Shown: positions 8,464 through 17,936, counted from the stretch's first letter. The stretch: 64,000 nt of DNA from Pseudomonas monsensis (GCF_014268495.2 NZ_CP077087.1:5346001-5410000), one strand, 5' to 3'. Notes: generated by a model not told the origin, from the sequence alone. Made by a program: numbers and translations.

Positions 8464-8950
8464 TTTTTGCTCTTCGGGCGCGGAAGAATTCGGTCAGCAC
8501 CGCGCCACACTCCTCCGCCAACACCCCGCCTTCATACAACACCCGGTGATTCAAAAAGCCCTGGGTGAAAAACTGCCCCTGACTCTGCACAATCCCCGCT
8601 TTCGGTTCCAATGCGCCATACACCACCCGGGCCACGCGGGAATGCACGATCAGCCCGGCGCACATGCTGCACGGCTCCAGCGTCACATACAGCGTGCTGC
8701 CCGGCAGGCGATAGTTGTCCACCGCTTGGGCGGCGGCGCGGATCGCGACCATTTCCGCGTGGGCACTGGGGTCGCTGGTGGTGATGGGGCAATTGAAACC
8801 GCGACCGATGATCTCACCGTCCTGCACCAGCACCGCGCCCACTGGCACTTCGCCGAGCGCTGCACCTTGGGCGGCGAGGTCCAGGGCTTCGCGCATGAAG
8901 TCGCGGTCACGGCTGCGGTCGATGATCGCGGCGGGGCGAATCTGGCGCAT
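8450..8950 (-). CDS. tadA: tRNA-specific adenosine deaminase TadA
   Basis: 166 residues. It deaminates the wobble adenosine A34 to inosine in tRNA-Arg(ACG), an essential step. The zinc and catalytic residues are in HAEMVAIR and PCSMCAG. The start at 8950 is chosen because it forms an ATGA overlap with the upstream multicopper oxidase stop and gives an N-terminus MRQIRPAAI; a longer frame would extend into that gene. The last codons (about AKSPSP) and the TAA lie inside the neighbouring repeat element, so the C-terminal tail was set by that insertion. Confidence 0.93.
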   Translation of the reverse strand: MRQIRPAAIIDRSRDRDFMREALDLAAQGAALGEVPVGAVLVQDGEIIGRGFNCPITTSDPSAHAEMVAIRAAAQAVDNYRLPGSTLYVTLEPCSMCAGLIVHSRVARVVYGALEPKAGIVQSQGQFFTQGFLNHRVLYEGGVLAEECGAVLTEFFRARRAKSPSP

Positions 8951-10326
8951 CACTTCACCTCGATGGCGGCCATCAGGCCGGTTTCCATGTGGTCGATCAC
9001 ATGGCAATGGAACATCCACACCCCAGGATTATCGGCCACCAGCGCCACCTGCGCGCGCTCGTTTTTGCCCAGCAGATAAGTGTCGGTGAAGTACGGGATG
9101 ATCTTGTGCCGGTTCGAGGCGATCACCTTGAAACTCATACCGTGCAGGTGAATCGGGTGCTGGTACTGGGTCATGTTTTTCAATTCGAAAATGTAGCTCT
9201 GACCGAGTTTCAGGCTGGCAATCGGCCGGTCGGCGCAGGTCTTGTCGGTGATGTCCCAGGCCTTGCCGTTGATCTGCCACAGGCTCGGCGGCTTGCCGTT
9301 GTCGACGTTGATCGACACCGACCCGACCCATTCGAAATTGAAGTTGAGTTTCTCGGCATTGGCCAGATCCGGCTCGGCCACCGGGTTGGCCGGCAAGGCC
9401 TTCGGCCACTCGGTCGGCGCATCGTTGTTGGCCACCGAACGCAGGGTGCCCAGACGCACCGGGCCGTTACGCAGCGACAATTCTTCACCGGCCGCCGGAG
9501 CCTTGATTGCCAGGCAAATGCGCATGCCGGGGCCGAGCCAGTATTCCTTGCCCAGCGGCCGTGGCTCGACCGGATTGCCGTCCAGCGCGTAGATCTGCGC
9601 TTCGACGCCGGGAATGTTGATGCGATAAGTCAGGGTGTTATCAAGATTGAGCAGGCGCACACGCGTGATCTGCCCGGCCGGCAATTCGATCACCGGCAAC
9701 GGCACGCCATTGATCGTCGACAGCCGCCCTGCCGTGCCGCCACGGGCCGCTTCACGGGGAATGCTGAACTCGACGAAATTGCCTTCGTCGTCGACGTGCC
9801 AGTTCTTCAGGCTCAAGGTCTTTTCGTATTTGAAACCGGTCGGCTCGCGCTCTTCGATGATCAGCGGTCCGACCAATCCCCGGCCAAGTTCTTCGCTGCT
9901 GCTGACGTGCGGGTGATACCAGTAGCTGCCGGCGTCCGGCACGCGGAATTTGTAGTCGAAGTATTCGCCCGGCAGTACCGGCAGTTGCGAGACGTATGGC
10001 ACGCCGTCCATTTCCAGCGGCAGGCGGATGCCGTGCCAGTGGATGGTGGTCGCCACCGGCAGATGGTTGATGAACCGTACCCGCAGCCATTCGCCCTGAC
10101 GCACGCGCAACTCGGTGCCCGGTGCCGACGGGCCGAACGCCCAGGCCTCGGTCTTGTGCCCCGGCACCAACTCAACGTCCAAGGGCGCGGCAATCAACTC
10201 GTAGTCATGGCCCGCTTCAGCGTCAGCCATTTTGCCCAGCCAATAACGCGACGCGCCCCCCGCTCCGACACCAACGACAACAAGACCGGCCAGGCCACCG
10301 AGGATTTGGCGACGGGTAAAGGACAT
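8950..10326 (-). CDS. Multicopper oxidase, exported via a Tat-like signal
   Basis: 458 residues starting MSFTRRQILGG, an RR-containing signal followed by a hydrophobic stretch, so probably Tat-exported to the periplasm. All four copper-binding motifs are present: HWHG, WYHPH, HPIHLHG and HCHVIDHMETG, the last giving type 1 and type 3 ligands. It is shorter than CueO (about 516) and shows no methionine-rich insert, so cuprous oxidase activity is less certain; laccase-like or metal oxidation is possible. It overlaps tadA by one base (TGA/ATG), an unusual pairing for translational coupling. Confidence 0.85.
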   Translation of the reverse strand: MSFTRRQILGGLAGLVVVGVGAGGASRYWLGKMADAEAGHDYELIAAPLDVELVPGHKTEAWAFGPSAPGTELRVRQGEWLRVRFINHLPVATTIHWHGIRLPLEMDGVPYVSQLPVLPGEYFDYKFRVPDAGSYWYHPHVSSSEELGRGLVGPLIIEEREPTGFKYEKTLSLKNWHVDDEGNFVEFSIPREAARGGTAGRLSTINGVPLPVIELPAGQITRVRLLNLDNTLTYRINIPGVEAQIYALDGNPVEPRPLGKEYWLGPGMRICLAIKAPAAGEELSLRNGPVRLGTLRSVANNDAPTEWPKALPANPVAEPDLANAEKLNFNFEWVGSVSINVDNGKPPSLWQINGKAWDITDKTCADRPIASLKLGQSYIFELKNMTQYQHPIHLHGMSFKVIASNRHKIIPYFTDTYLLGKNERAQVALVADNPGVWMFHCHVIDHMETGLMAAIEVK

Positions 10327-10443
10327 GAACTCAACTACCTCACGTATCAGCATCGGACCCGGCAGGTCCGTAAAAGGCGAATACGATACACCTGCGGATG
10401 AGAAACAGTAAGGGCGACCTGAGGCCGCACACCCCTGACCGGC

Positions 10444-10734
10444 TTAAGGTCGCAGCCCGGTAATCAGATGCACCACACCGTCCGCCAAGGGCATCACGCC
10501 CGCGACCCCGGCAGCGCTCAAAGCCTGTTGATCAATGCCCGACACGTCACGCAATACAACCCGCACCCGCGTCAACGCCAGTGGTTGCTGCGACTGGAGG
10601 TTATCCACACCGCCCAGTGCCGCGACGATGGCGGCGCTTAATCCTTCGCTCGGCTCGGCCGGCGCTTCGGGCGTGTCCACGACCAGATCCGGGGTCAGGG
10701 CCTTCCAGAATGCCTTCTGCAATTTATCCAACAT
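10444..10734 (-). CDS. Small EIIB-like PTS protein lacking the phospho-cysteine
   Basis: 96 residues beginning MLDKLQKAFW. Residues about 35-95 follow the glucose-family EIIB fold: LGGVDNL, then LTRVRV, and GVAGVMPLADGVVHLITG. In active EIIB domains the phosphorylated Cys sits in a C(I/V)TRLR context; here the matching text is PLALTRVR, with Ala where Cys belongs. The trehalose EIIBC in the same locus keeps its Cys28. The gene begins 2 bases after the EI fusion gene stops, so it is the last gene of the trehalose PTS operon. A regulatory or decoy role is possible, as is decay; it cannot accept phosphate by the normal route. Confidence 0.8.
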   Translation of the reverse strand: MLDKLQKAFWKALTPDLVVDTPEAPAEPSEGLSAAIVAALGGVDNLQSQQPLALTRVRVVLRDVSGIDQQALSAAGVAGVMPLADGVVHLITGLRP

Positions 10735-10736
10735 CT

Positions 10737-13265
10737 TCAGTTCTCCAGAACCCGCAAAGTATCGACGGTTGCCTCGTGAAACAGCTGCAGCGCCTCGCGC
10801 ACCTGCCCGGCACTTTCCAGACCGAGCACTTGTTGGGCGATGATCTGACATTCGGCCAACTGCAGCTCGCGCACCGTCGCCTTGACCGGCGCAATCATCG
10901 GCACGCTCACCGACAGCTCATCCACCCCCAACCCCAGCAACAACGGCACCGCCAGACGCTCCGAGGCCATCGCCCCGCACACGCCGACCCATTTGCCATG
11001 GGCGTGCGCGGCCTTCACGGTCATGGCGATCAAGCGCAGTACCGAGGGATGAAAACTGTCGGCCTGACTGGCCAGGCGCGGGTGATCGCGATCCATCGCC
11101 AGGGTGTATTGCGTCAGGTCATTGGTGCCGATCGAGAAGAAATCCACCAGAGGCGCAAACCGGTCCGCCATCAGTGCCGCTGCCGGCACTTCGATCATGA
11201 TCCCCAGTTTCGGCCGTTGCGTTAGCCCCAGCGCGAGGATTTCCTCGTCGAGCATCTGCCGCGCCAGACGCAGTTCCGACAGTTGCGTGACCATCGGCAA
11301 CATGATGTGCAAATGCGTCAGATCGCAACAGCCGAGCATGGCCCGGAACTGCTCACGCAATAACTGCGGGCGCTCCAGGCACAAACGAATACCACGCACG
11401 CCGAGGAACGGATTGGTTTCGCTGTCCATGGGCACGTAGGCCAGCGGTTTGTCGCCACCGACATCGAGGGTGCGCACCACCAGATTGCGCGCAGGTCCGA
11501 CACAGCGAGCGATGGCGCTGTAGGTGGCGACCTGTTCGTCATGGCTCGGTGCGTGATTGCGGCCCAGATAGAGAAATTCCGAACGCAGCAGGCCGACGCC
11601 CGCACCGCCCAGGGCCATTGCCTGCTCGGTCTCAGACAATGAGGCGACGTTGGCCGACACCTCGATGTGATGCCCGTCACGGGTCCGTGCCGCGAGCGTT
11701 GCATTGGCCAGCTCATGTTCATGGCGGTGACGCTGTTGCGCGTGCCGCGCCTGCCATTGGCTAACGGCCGCAGGATCGGGATGCACATGCAATTCGCCCT
11801 TGTCGGCGTCAAGCAATACCGGAGTGCCGTTGCACAGTGCGAGCATTTGCACCGGCACCCCGCAGATCGACGGCAGGCCACAGGCGCGAGCGAGAATCGC
11901 CACGTGGCTGGTCGCGCCGCCGCCGACCGTAGCGAACCCCAGTACTTTGCTGGTATCGATGCCAGCGGTCTGCGACGGGGTTAGCTGATCGGCGATCAGA
12001 ATACTGTCTTGCGGCAACGCCAGCGCCTGCTCGGCAATCCCCAGCAGCAACTTGAGCACCCGGCGCCCGACATCGGTCAGATCCGCCGCCCGTTCAGCCA
12101 GCAGCGCACTGCCCAACTGGCGAAACATCGCTGCGGTTTCTTCAGTGGCTGCGCGCCAGGCGAACGCCGCGCTTTTGCCCTCACTGATCAGCGCCTGGGC
12201 CTGGTCGAGCAGTCCCGGATCTTCGAGCAGTTCCTGATGCGCCTTGAAGATCTCGGCTTCGGCCTCGCCAGCGGCGCTGTCGCGCAAATGCTGTAAGGCC
12301 AGATCCGCTTCGACCAAGGCAGTGGCGAGGGCCGCACGCTCGATGTCTGCTCCGCCGCCGAACTCGCTGACGTCGAAGACTGGCTCGCTGATCTGCACCA
12401 CTTTGCCCAATGCCGAACCGGGTGACGCGCAGACGCCACGCAGAAGGGTCAGAACCTCGCTTTCAACCACCTCGACAGATGCCACTGCTGTCACCGTTTC
12501 ACCGCAGCCCTCAACCAGTAATCGAGTCAGCGCCTCAATGGCGGCGTCAGCATCTTCGCCCACCGCACTGACCTGCACGCTGTCGCCGAAAGCGGTCTGC
12601 AACGCCATGATCGCCACCAGGGATTTGGCGTTGGCCCGAGCCTGCTGTTTGTGCAGGTAAATCTTTGCCGCGAAGCCCTTTGCCGCTTGCGCGAACACCG
12701 CTGCCGGGCGCGCGTGCAGGCCATTGGGGTTGGGTAGTTTCAACTGCTGTGAAAACACCGCCGGCGTTTCTGCTGCGCCTGGCTCTTCGCTGATCGTCTG
12801 TCCGCTGACAAGCCCAAGCAACGGCTGACCGGTTTCGACCCGTCCGCTCGACGCGACCAGCCAAGTGAACGGCTCCCCGCTGACCACCAGCATCAATGTC
12901 ATCAGGCTGCGCGCATGTCGGGCAATGTAATCGGCGTCGAACTCGATCAGCGCCTGCCCCGCGGTGACCCGTTGGCCCTCTTCAACCAGACGGGTGAAGC
13001 CTTGCCCGGCGAGGTTCACCGTATCCAGGCCGATGTGCATCAAGACCTGCACGCCATGGTCGTCGGTTATGCTCACGGCGTGTCCGCTGGCCTGCACATT
13101 ACTGATGACCCCGGCCATGGGCGCGCACAGGGTCGACGAGGTCGGGTCGATGCACAGGCCGTCACCGATCACGCGCCCGGAAAACACCGGATCGGGGACC
13201 TGCTCCAGCGCCATCAGGACTCCGGACAAAGGAGCCAGCAGTTGCAATTGTTGGGGTGTGGCCAT
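10737..13265 (-). CDS. EIIA(Glc)-HPr-EI fusion phosphotransferase
   Basis: A cytosolic protein of 842 residues that carries the whole soluble phosphate relay for the sugar PTS. EIIA is at about 5-150 with the active His77 in MHIGLDTV. HPr is at about 175-265 with His184 in NGLHARPAA. EI is at about 275-840 with His454 in GGGATSHVAIL, then the PEP-binding GLLRSEFLY and the C-terminal FFSIGTNDLTQYT and GVCGAMAS. Phosphate would pass from PEP to EI, HPr, EIIA and then the EIIBC at 16398-17840. The ATG at 13265 has a good ribosome site (AGGTGA); an in-frame ATG at 13301 would add 12 residues. Confidence 0.92.
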   Translation of the reverse strand: MATPQQLQLLAPLSGVLMALEQVPDPVFSGRVIGDGLCIDPTSSTLCAPMAGVISNVQASGHAVSITDDHGVQVLMHIGLDTVNLAGQGFTRLVEEGQRVTAGQALIEFDADYIARHARSLMTLMLVVSGEPFTWLVASSGRVETGQPLLGLVSGQTISEEPGAAETPAVFSQQLKLPNPNGLHARPAAVFAQAAKGFAAKIYLHKQQARANAKSLVAIMALQTAFGDSVQVSAVGEDADAAIEALTRLLVEGCGETVTAVASVEVVESEVLTLLRGVCASPGSALGKVVQISEPVFDVSEFGGGADIERAALATALVEADLALQHLRDSAAGEAEAEIFKAHQELLEDPGLLDQAQALISEGKSAAFAWRAATEETAAMFRQLGSALLAERAADLTDVGRRVLKLLLGIAEQALALPQDSILIADQLTPSQTAGIDTSKVLGFATVGGGATSHVAILARACGLPSICGVPVQMLALCNGTPVLLDADKGELHVHPDPAAVSQWQARHAQQRHRHEHELANATLAARTRDGHHIEVSANVASLSETEQAMALGGAGVGLLRSEFLYLGRNHAPSHDEQVATYSAIARCVGPARNLVVRTLDVGGDKPLAYVPMDSETNPFLGVRGIRLCLERPQLLREQFRAMLGCCDLTHLHIMLPMVTQLSELRLARQMLDEEILALGLTQRPKLGIMIEVPAAALMADRFAPLVDFFSIGTNDLTQYTLAMDRDHPRLASQADSFHPSVLRLIAMTVKAAHAHGKWVGVCGAMASERLAVPLLLGLGVDELSVSVPMIAPVKATVRELQLAECQIIAQQVLGLESAGQVREALQLFHEATVDTLRVLEN

Positions 13266-13327
13266 GACGTCACCTGCAGTTTTATGCTTTGAAGTGCTCA
13301 TGGAGCGCAACGCTCCACCAGCATCGC

Positions 13328-14551
13328 TTATTTCCACCAGTATTCGACCTGCAATCCGACATTCGCACCGTGGCGAGCACTGCCGAAGGCGCCGGTATCA
13401 GACAGTGCCGAGCCTTTGGCCAGTTCATTGGCCGCCCGTTTGGCCGCCTCGTTCCAGGTAGCGTACGTGTAATACAGGCGCACCTCTGGACGCGCCCAGA
13501 ACTCAGGGCCTTTGGGCGACCAGGTCGGGGCAAACGTGAATTTGCTCAGCTTGCGCGTGCCGCCCTGGGCTTCGACTTGATCGTGGCCCAGTTCGGTCAC
13601 CAGTTTGAAGTGGTCGCTGAGCGCATAGGTGGGACGCACACCTAGAGAGATCCAGTTCTGATCGGCACCGTCCGGGCGAATGTCTTTCTGGTACACCGCC
13701 TCGACCTGGCCACCGAAGCGCGGTGTCACCTGCCAGTCGAAAAACTCGACGATCCGGTAACTCTTGTTGCTCTCGTCCAGTTTGACGTTGCCGGTATAGC
13801 CCAGCCCGGTGCCCGGCCCTTCACCGTATTGCAGCGCCAGTTTGTTCTTGCCGCCGAGAAAACCCGTCTGCACATGTTGCGTGGTGATCGCCCAGCCCCG
13901 ATGGGCATCGCGGCTGTCGGGTTTGTCGATATAGCTCAAGCCGAACTCCAGCTCACCGCCCGGGTTGGTCTTGAACCCGGCGACGTTGAAGTCGTGCCGA
14001 TTGATGTAGTCCTTCTGGTACAGGTTGTCCTTGCGCGAAAAGGCGTAGCTGTATTTAAGGTCGCCGATCAACACGTCTTCGACCCCACCGCCCGTGGCGC
14101 TCTGGTTCCAGTAGTAGAAGTCGGAAATATGGATGTCATTGCGTTTGTAGTAACGGCGCCCGGCCCACAATGAACCACCGTTGAGTGCGGGCATCGCCGA
14201 CCACTGCGCATAAGCCTGTGGCAAGCGGATCGAACCGTTGTCGTCCTTGAAGGTGGGGCTGCGGTCGTAGCGGTTGTACAGCGAGGCCATGCCGTCGACA
14301 CTCAGTATCGAACCGTCGTCGAGGGTGTAAAGGTCCTGGCGCAACTCCAGCTCGCCGTACTGCTCGCACTCGTTACCCAAGCGATATTTGGTCTGCGCGC
14401 CCGGTAACTGGAAGCACGACTGACCGCTGCTGTTGACCGACGTGCCGACACCGCTGCGCAAGTAGCCGCCAAACTCCAGCGCCTCTGAAGCTGACGGTAA
14501 GGCCAGGCAAAAACCTGCCACTGCAAGGCTGCGATTTATTGTTGTTTTCAT
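13328..14551 (-). CDS. Maltoporin/LamB-type carbohydrate porin
   Basis: 407 residues with a signal peptide (about residues 1-24, ending SASEALEF) and a beta-barrel pattern of alternating aromatic segments ending EYWWK, a C-terminal aromatic signature of LamB porins. N-terminal LEFGGYLRSGVG and the greasy-slide-type aromatics (GSLWAGRRYYKRNDIHISDFYYW) match the family. It would let trehalose cross the outer membrane. It lies between treC and the PTS fusion gene in the same direction. The start at 14551 has GGGGTGG upstream. Confidence 0.88.
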   Translation of the reverse strand: MKTTINRSLAVAGFCLALPSASEALEFGGYLRSGVGTSVNSSGQSCFQLPGAQTKYRLGNECEQYGELELRQDLYTLDDGSILSVDGMASLYNRYDRSPTFKDDNGSIRLPQAYAQWSAMPALNGGSLWAGRRYYKRNDIHISDFYYWNQSATGGGVEDVLIGDLKYSYAFSRKDNLYQKDYINRHDFNVAGFKTNPGGELEFGLSYIDKPDSRDAHRGWAITTQHVQTGFLGGKNKLALQYGEGPGTGLGYTGNVKLDESNKSYRIVEFFDWQVTPRFGGQVEAVYQKDIRPDGADQNWISLGVRPTYALSDHFKLVTELGHDQVEAQGGTRKLSKFTFAPTWSPKGPEFWARPEVRLYYTYATWNEAAKRAANELAKGSALSDTGAFGSARHGANVGLQVEYWWK

Positions 14552-14657
14552 AAGCCACCCCATTGTTTTTATTGTCTGGTTGCATGAATTCGGCGCGCAA
14601 AAATCCCCCGCGCAGTGCTCTGCGTGTTTTTTGAAAGCTGGTTTTTCCAGTTAAATG

Positions 14658-16307
14658 TCAGGGATCAATCAGGTGCAGGACGAAGGACTCGTAAGGTCGC
14701 AAAACCACCTGCCGCTTGCGCAACGGGCCGTCCGGATAATTGCTGATCAACAGGCGCTGGCTCATTGACTCGCTGATGACTGTCGTCGGCAACTCCACTT
14801 CACAGGTTGTCCCGTAGAAGTTGTTCACCACCAACAAACGCTCGGCGCTGCCTTCACGCACATACGCCCAGACTTGCGGATGTTCGGGCAGTAATTGTCG
14901 GTACACCCCTTCGGTAATCAGCGATTCGCGGCGGCGCAGTGCGATCAGATTGCGATAGTGATGCAGTACCGAGTCGGGGTCATCGAGCTGCTTGGCGACG
15001 TTGATCTGCGCGGCATTGGCCGGCACTCCGATCCACGGCTCGACACTGCTGAAACCGGCGTTCGGCCCGGCGTCCCAGTGCATCGGCGTGCGCCCGTTAT
15101 CACGGGACTTCTGCATGATCGCCGCCATATTGTCGGCGTCGCTGCTGCCGGCCTCGCGCCGTAGGCGAAAGATGTTCAGCGTCTCGACATCACGATAATG
15201 CTCGATCGACTCGAACCCCGGATTGGTCATGCCCAACTCTTCGCCCTGATACACGAACGGCGTGCCCTGCAGAAAGTGCAGCGCGGTGCCGAGCATCTTC
15301 GCCGAGAGTTCGCGGTACTCGCCGTCATTGCCGAAGCGCGAGACCACGCGCGGTTGATCATGGTTACACCAGAACAGCGCATTCCAGCCGCCGCCGACCT
15401 GCATGCCGATCTGCCAGTCGGACAGGATGCTCTTGAGCTGGAGGAAATCGAAGTCGGCGCGCACCCACTTCTGCCGGTTCGGATAATCGACTTTCAGGTG
15501 GTGAAAGTTGAAGGTCATCGACAGTTCTTTCGACTGCGGATTGGAATAACGAATGCAGTGTTCGAGGCTGGTCGATGACATCTCGCCGACATTGATAAGG
15601 TCGTGCCCTTCGAAAACCTCGCGGTACATCTGCTGCAAGTATTCGTGGACATTCGGCCCGTCGGTATAGAAGCATCGGCCATCGCTGGCGTCTTCGGGAA
15701 AGTCCGCGGGCTTGGAGATCAGATTGATCACATCCAGACGAAAACCGCCCACGCCCTTGTCCCGCCAGAACTGCATCATCCTGAACACTTCAGCGCGGAC
15801 CTTGGGGTTGTCCCAATTCAGGTCGGCCTGGGTGTGGTCGAACAGGTGCAGGTAGTACTGACCGGTCTGGGCTTCGTACTCCCAGGCGGAACCGCCGAAC
15901 TTGGATTCCCAGTTGTTCGGCTGATCTCGCCAGATGTAGAAATCACGGTAAGGGTTGTCGAGGCTGCTGCGCGCCTGTTGAAACCACACGTGCTCGATCG
16001 AGGTGTGATTGACCACGATGTCGAGCATCAGCTTGATCCCGCGCTTGCCCGCCTCGGCGATCAGCAATTCGCAGTCGGCCATGCTGCCGTAGCTCGGGTC
16101 GATGGCGTAGTAATCGCTGATGTCATAGCCGTTATCGCGTTGCGGCGAACGCAGGAATGGCGTGATCCACAAGCAGTCGACACCCAGCCACTGCAGGTAG
16201 TCGAGCTTGGCGACGATACCGAGCAGGTCCCCCGTCGGGTTGCCGGCGTGGCTATGAAAACTCTTCGGATAGACCTGATAGATCACCGAACGCTGCCAGT
16301 CTTGCAT
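14658..16307 (-). CDS. treC: Trehalose-6-phosphate hydrolase TreC
   Basis: 549 residues, a GH13 (beta/alpha)8 enzyme that splits trehalose-6-phosphate into glucose and glucose-6-phosphate in the cytosol. The catalytic nucleophile is in GFRLDVINL, the acid/base Glu in NVGEMSS and the stabilising Asp in NHDQPR. It begins WQRSVIYQVYPKSF, typical of the family. It lies downstream of the trehalose EIIBC gene, separated by a single REP element, so the phosphorylated product of the transporter is its substrate. Confidence 0.95.
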   Translation of the reverse strand: MQDWQRSVIYQVYPKSFHSHAGNPTGDLLGIVAKLDYLQWLGVDCLWITPFLRSPQRDNGYDISDYYAIDPSYGSMADCELLIAEAGKRGIKLMLDIVVNHTSIEHVWFQQARSSLDNPYRDFYIWRDQPNNWESKFGGSAWEYEAQTGQYYLHLFDHTQADLNWDNPKVRAEVFRMMQFWRDKGVGGFRLDVINLISKPADFPEDASDGRCFYTDGPNVHEYLQQMYREVFEGHDLINVGEMSSTSLEHCIRYSNPQSKELSMTFNFHHLKVDYPNRQKWVRADFDFLQLKSILSDWQIGMQVGGGWNALFWCNHDQPRVVSRFGNDGEYRELSAKMLGTALHFLQGTPFVYQGEELGMTNPGFESIEHYRDVETLNIFRLRREAGSSDADNMAAIMQKSRDNGRTPMHWDAGPNAGFSSVEPWIGVPANAAQINVAKQLDDPDSVLHHYRNLIALRRRESLITEGVYRQLLPEHPQVWAYVREGSAERLLVVNNFYGTTCEVELPTTVISESMSQRLLISNYPDGPLRKRQVVLRPYESFVLHLIDP

Positions 16308-16363
16308 GGCACAACTCCTTCAATAAGTCCGTGCAGCTCGCGCCCACGTTGAAAAGCGATCGA

Positions 16364-16392
16364 CTGTGGGAGCGAACTTGCTCGCGAAAGCA
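16364..16392. repeat. Single REP element between treB and treC
   Basis: TGTGGGAGCGAACTTGCTCG continues into CGAAAGCAC. It is one copy of the main REP family, with no inverted partner within 90 bases. It could form a hairpin in the treB-treC transcript. Confidence 0.7.
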
Positions 16393-16397
16393 CTTGA

Positions 16398-17840
16398 TCA
16401 GGCAACCCGATAACCGGGCCTGACAATCTTCATGCTCAATGCACAGGTCAGAACAAACGGCACGAGCATGGCAATCAGCATTCCCAGCACAAACATCGGG
16501 ATGTACTGCGGAATGATCGAGATGAACCCCGGTAGACCACCAACGCCGATGGCCGAGGCCTGAACCTTGTTCAGCGACAGGAACACGCAGCCCAGCGCCG
16601 AACCGGTCAGCGCGGCGTAGAACGGAAACTTGTAACGCAGGTTGACGCCGAACATCGCCGGCTCGGTGATGCCGAAGTAGGCGGAAATCGCCGATGTCGA
16701 CGCCATGCTCTTGTCCCGTGCATTACGGGTCATCCAGAACACCGCCAGGGCGGCACTGCCCTGAGCGAGGTTGGACATGACGATCATCGGCCAGATAAAG
16801 GTGCCACCCTGGGTCGAGATCAATTGCAGGTCGACCGCGAGAAACATGTGGTGCATGCCGGTGATTACCAGCGGGGCATACAGCACACCGAAAATCGCGC
16901 CACCCACCATCGGCGCCAGATCAAACAGCATGACCAGCCCTTCGGTGATGAAGATGCCGAGGTGGCGGGTCACCGGGCCGATCACTGCCAGCGCCAGCAC
17001 GCCTGTGACGACAATGGTGGTGATGGGTACAACGAGCAATTGAATGGCGTTGGGCACGCGCGCGCGCAGCCACTTTTCGATGACACTCATCACGTAGGCG
17101 GCCAGCAGAATCGGCAGGATCTGCCCCTGATAACCGACCTTCTCCACCTGAAACAGCCCGAGAATGTCGAAGTACGGCAGATGCTGCCCGTCCAGCCCGG
17201 CGACGGCCTTGCCATAGTTCCAGGCGTTGAGCAGGTCAGGATGCACCAGCATCAGACCGAGCACGATGCCGAGGATCTCGCTGCCGCCAAAGCGTTTGGC
17301 CGCCGACCAGCCCACCAGCGCCGGCAGAAACACGAACGAGGTGTTGGCCATCAGATTGATCAGGCTCCACAGCCCGTCGAGGTTCGGGTAGGCATCGAGC
17401 AGGGTCTGCCCGTCGATGAACATGCCTTTGGCACCGAGCAGATTGTTGATGCCCATCAGCAGGCCGGCAATGATCAGCGCCGGGAGGATCGGCATGAACA
17501 CGTCGGAAAACACCCGCACCAGACGCTGCATGGCGTTGATCTTTTCGGCGCTTTTCTGTTTGACGTCAGCGATGGTCGACGCCGCGAGACCGGTCTGGCG
17601 ACGCAGTTCGGCATAGACCTTTTCCACTTCGCCCGGACCGATCACCACCTGATACAGGCCCCCCGTGAAGAACGAGCCTTTGACCAGGTCAATCTGGTTG
17701 AGCCTGGCACTGTCGACCAGGCTCGGATCCTTAAGGGCCAGCCGCAACCGCGTGACGCAATGGGCGGCCTGCTCGAGGTTGTCGCTGCCGCCGAGGCTTT
17801 GCAGCAACTGCCGGGCGATGTTCGGATAGTCGTGGCTCAT
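16398..17840 (-). CDS. treB: Trehalose-specific PTS transporter EIIBC
   Basis: 480 residues in the inner membrane. It imports trehalose with phosphorylation to trehalose-6-phosphate. The EIIB domain (about 1-85) has Cys28 in AAHCVTRLRL; the EIIC domain (about 105-480) has about ten membrane segments and the family motifs GMHHMF and FFGITEPAMFG. It carries no EIIA domain, which the downstream fusion protein supplies. The ATG at 17840 has GGAAG upstream and gives MSHDYPNIA; the longer frame would run through the promoter region. Confidence 0.95.
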   Translation of the reverse strand: MSHDYPNIARQLLQSLGGSDNLEQAAHCVTRLRLALKDPSLVDSARLNQIDLVKGSFFTGGLYQVVIGPGEVEKVYAELRRQTGLAASTIADVKQKSAEKINAMQRLVRVFSDVFMPILPALIIAGLLMGINNLLGAKGMFIDGQTLLDAYPNLDGLWSLINLMANTSFVFLPALVGWSAAKRFGGSEILGIVLGLMLVHPDLLNAWNYGKAVAGLDGQHLPYFDILGLFQVEKVGYQGQILPILLAAYVMSVIEKWLRARVPNAIQLLVVPITTIVVTGVLALAVIGPVTRHLGIFITEGLVMLFDLAPMVGGAIFGVLYAPLVITGMHHMFLAVDLQLISTQGGTFIWPMIVMSNLAQGSAALAVFWMTRNARDKSMASTSAISAYFGITEPAMFGVNLRYKFPFYAALTGSALGCVFLSLNKVQASAIGVGGLPGFISIIPQYIPMFVLGMLIAMLVPFVLTCALSMKIVRPGYRVA

Positions 17841-17889
17841 GCTAATTCTTCCGCTATGGATTGTTGTTATTGGCAGCACGCCGAAGCGA

Positions 17890-17918
17890 AAAATACTCGT
17901 CTGTACGAGTTAATGCAA
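17890..17918 (-). promoter_or_regulatory. Candidate sigma-70 promoter for the trehalose operon
   Basis: On the minus strand TTGCAT (17913-17918) and TATTTT (17890-17895) are 17 bases apart. The first TreR-like palindrome lies across the spacer, so repressor binding would block RNA polymerase. The hexamers are moderate matches. Confidence 0.5.
17895..17910. promoter_or_regulatory. TreR-like operator O1
   Basis: ACTCGTCTGTACGAGT is a perfect 6+4+6 inverted repeat (ACTCGT/ACGAGT). It is one of two identical-arm sites between treB and treR, as expected for a GntR-family repressor. Confidence 0.8.
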
Positions 17919-17920
17919 CA

Positions 17921-17936
17921 ACTCGTACATACGAGT
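17921..17936. promoter_or_regulatory. TreR-like operator O2
   Basis: ACTCGTACATACGAGT has the same arms as O1 and lies 26 bases away centre to centre. It is upstream of the putative treB -35 box and just before a TATATT (17946-17951) that could be a treR -10 box, which suggests autoregulation as well. Confidence 0.8.
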
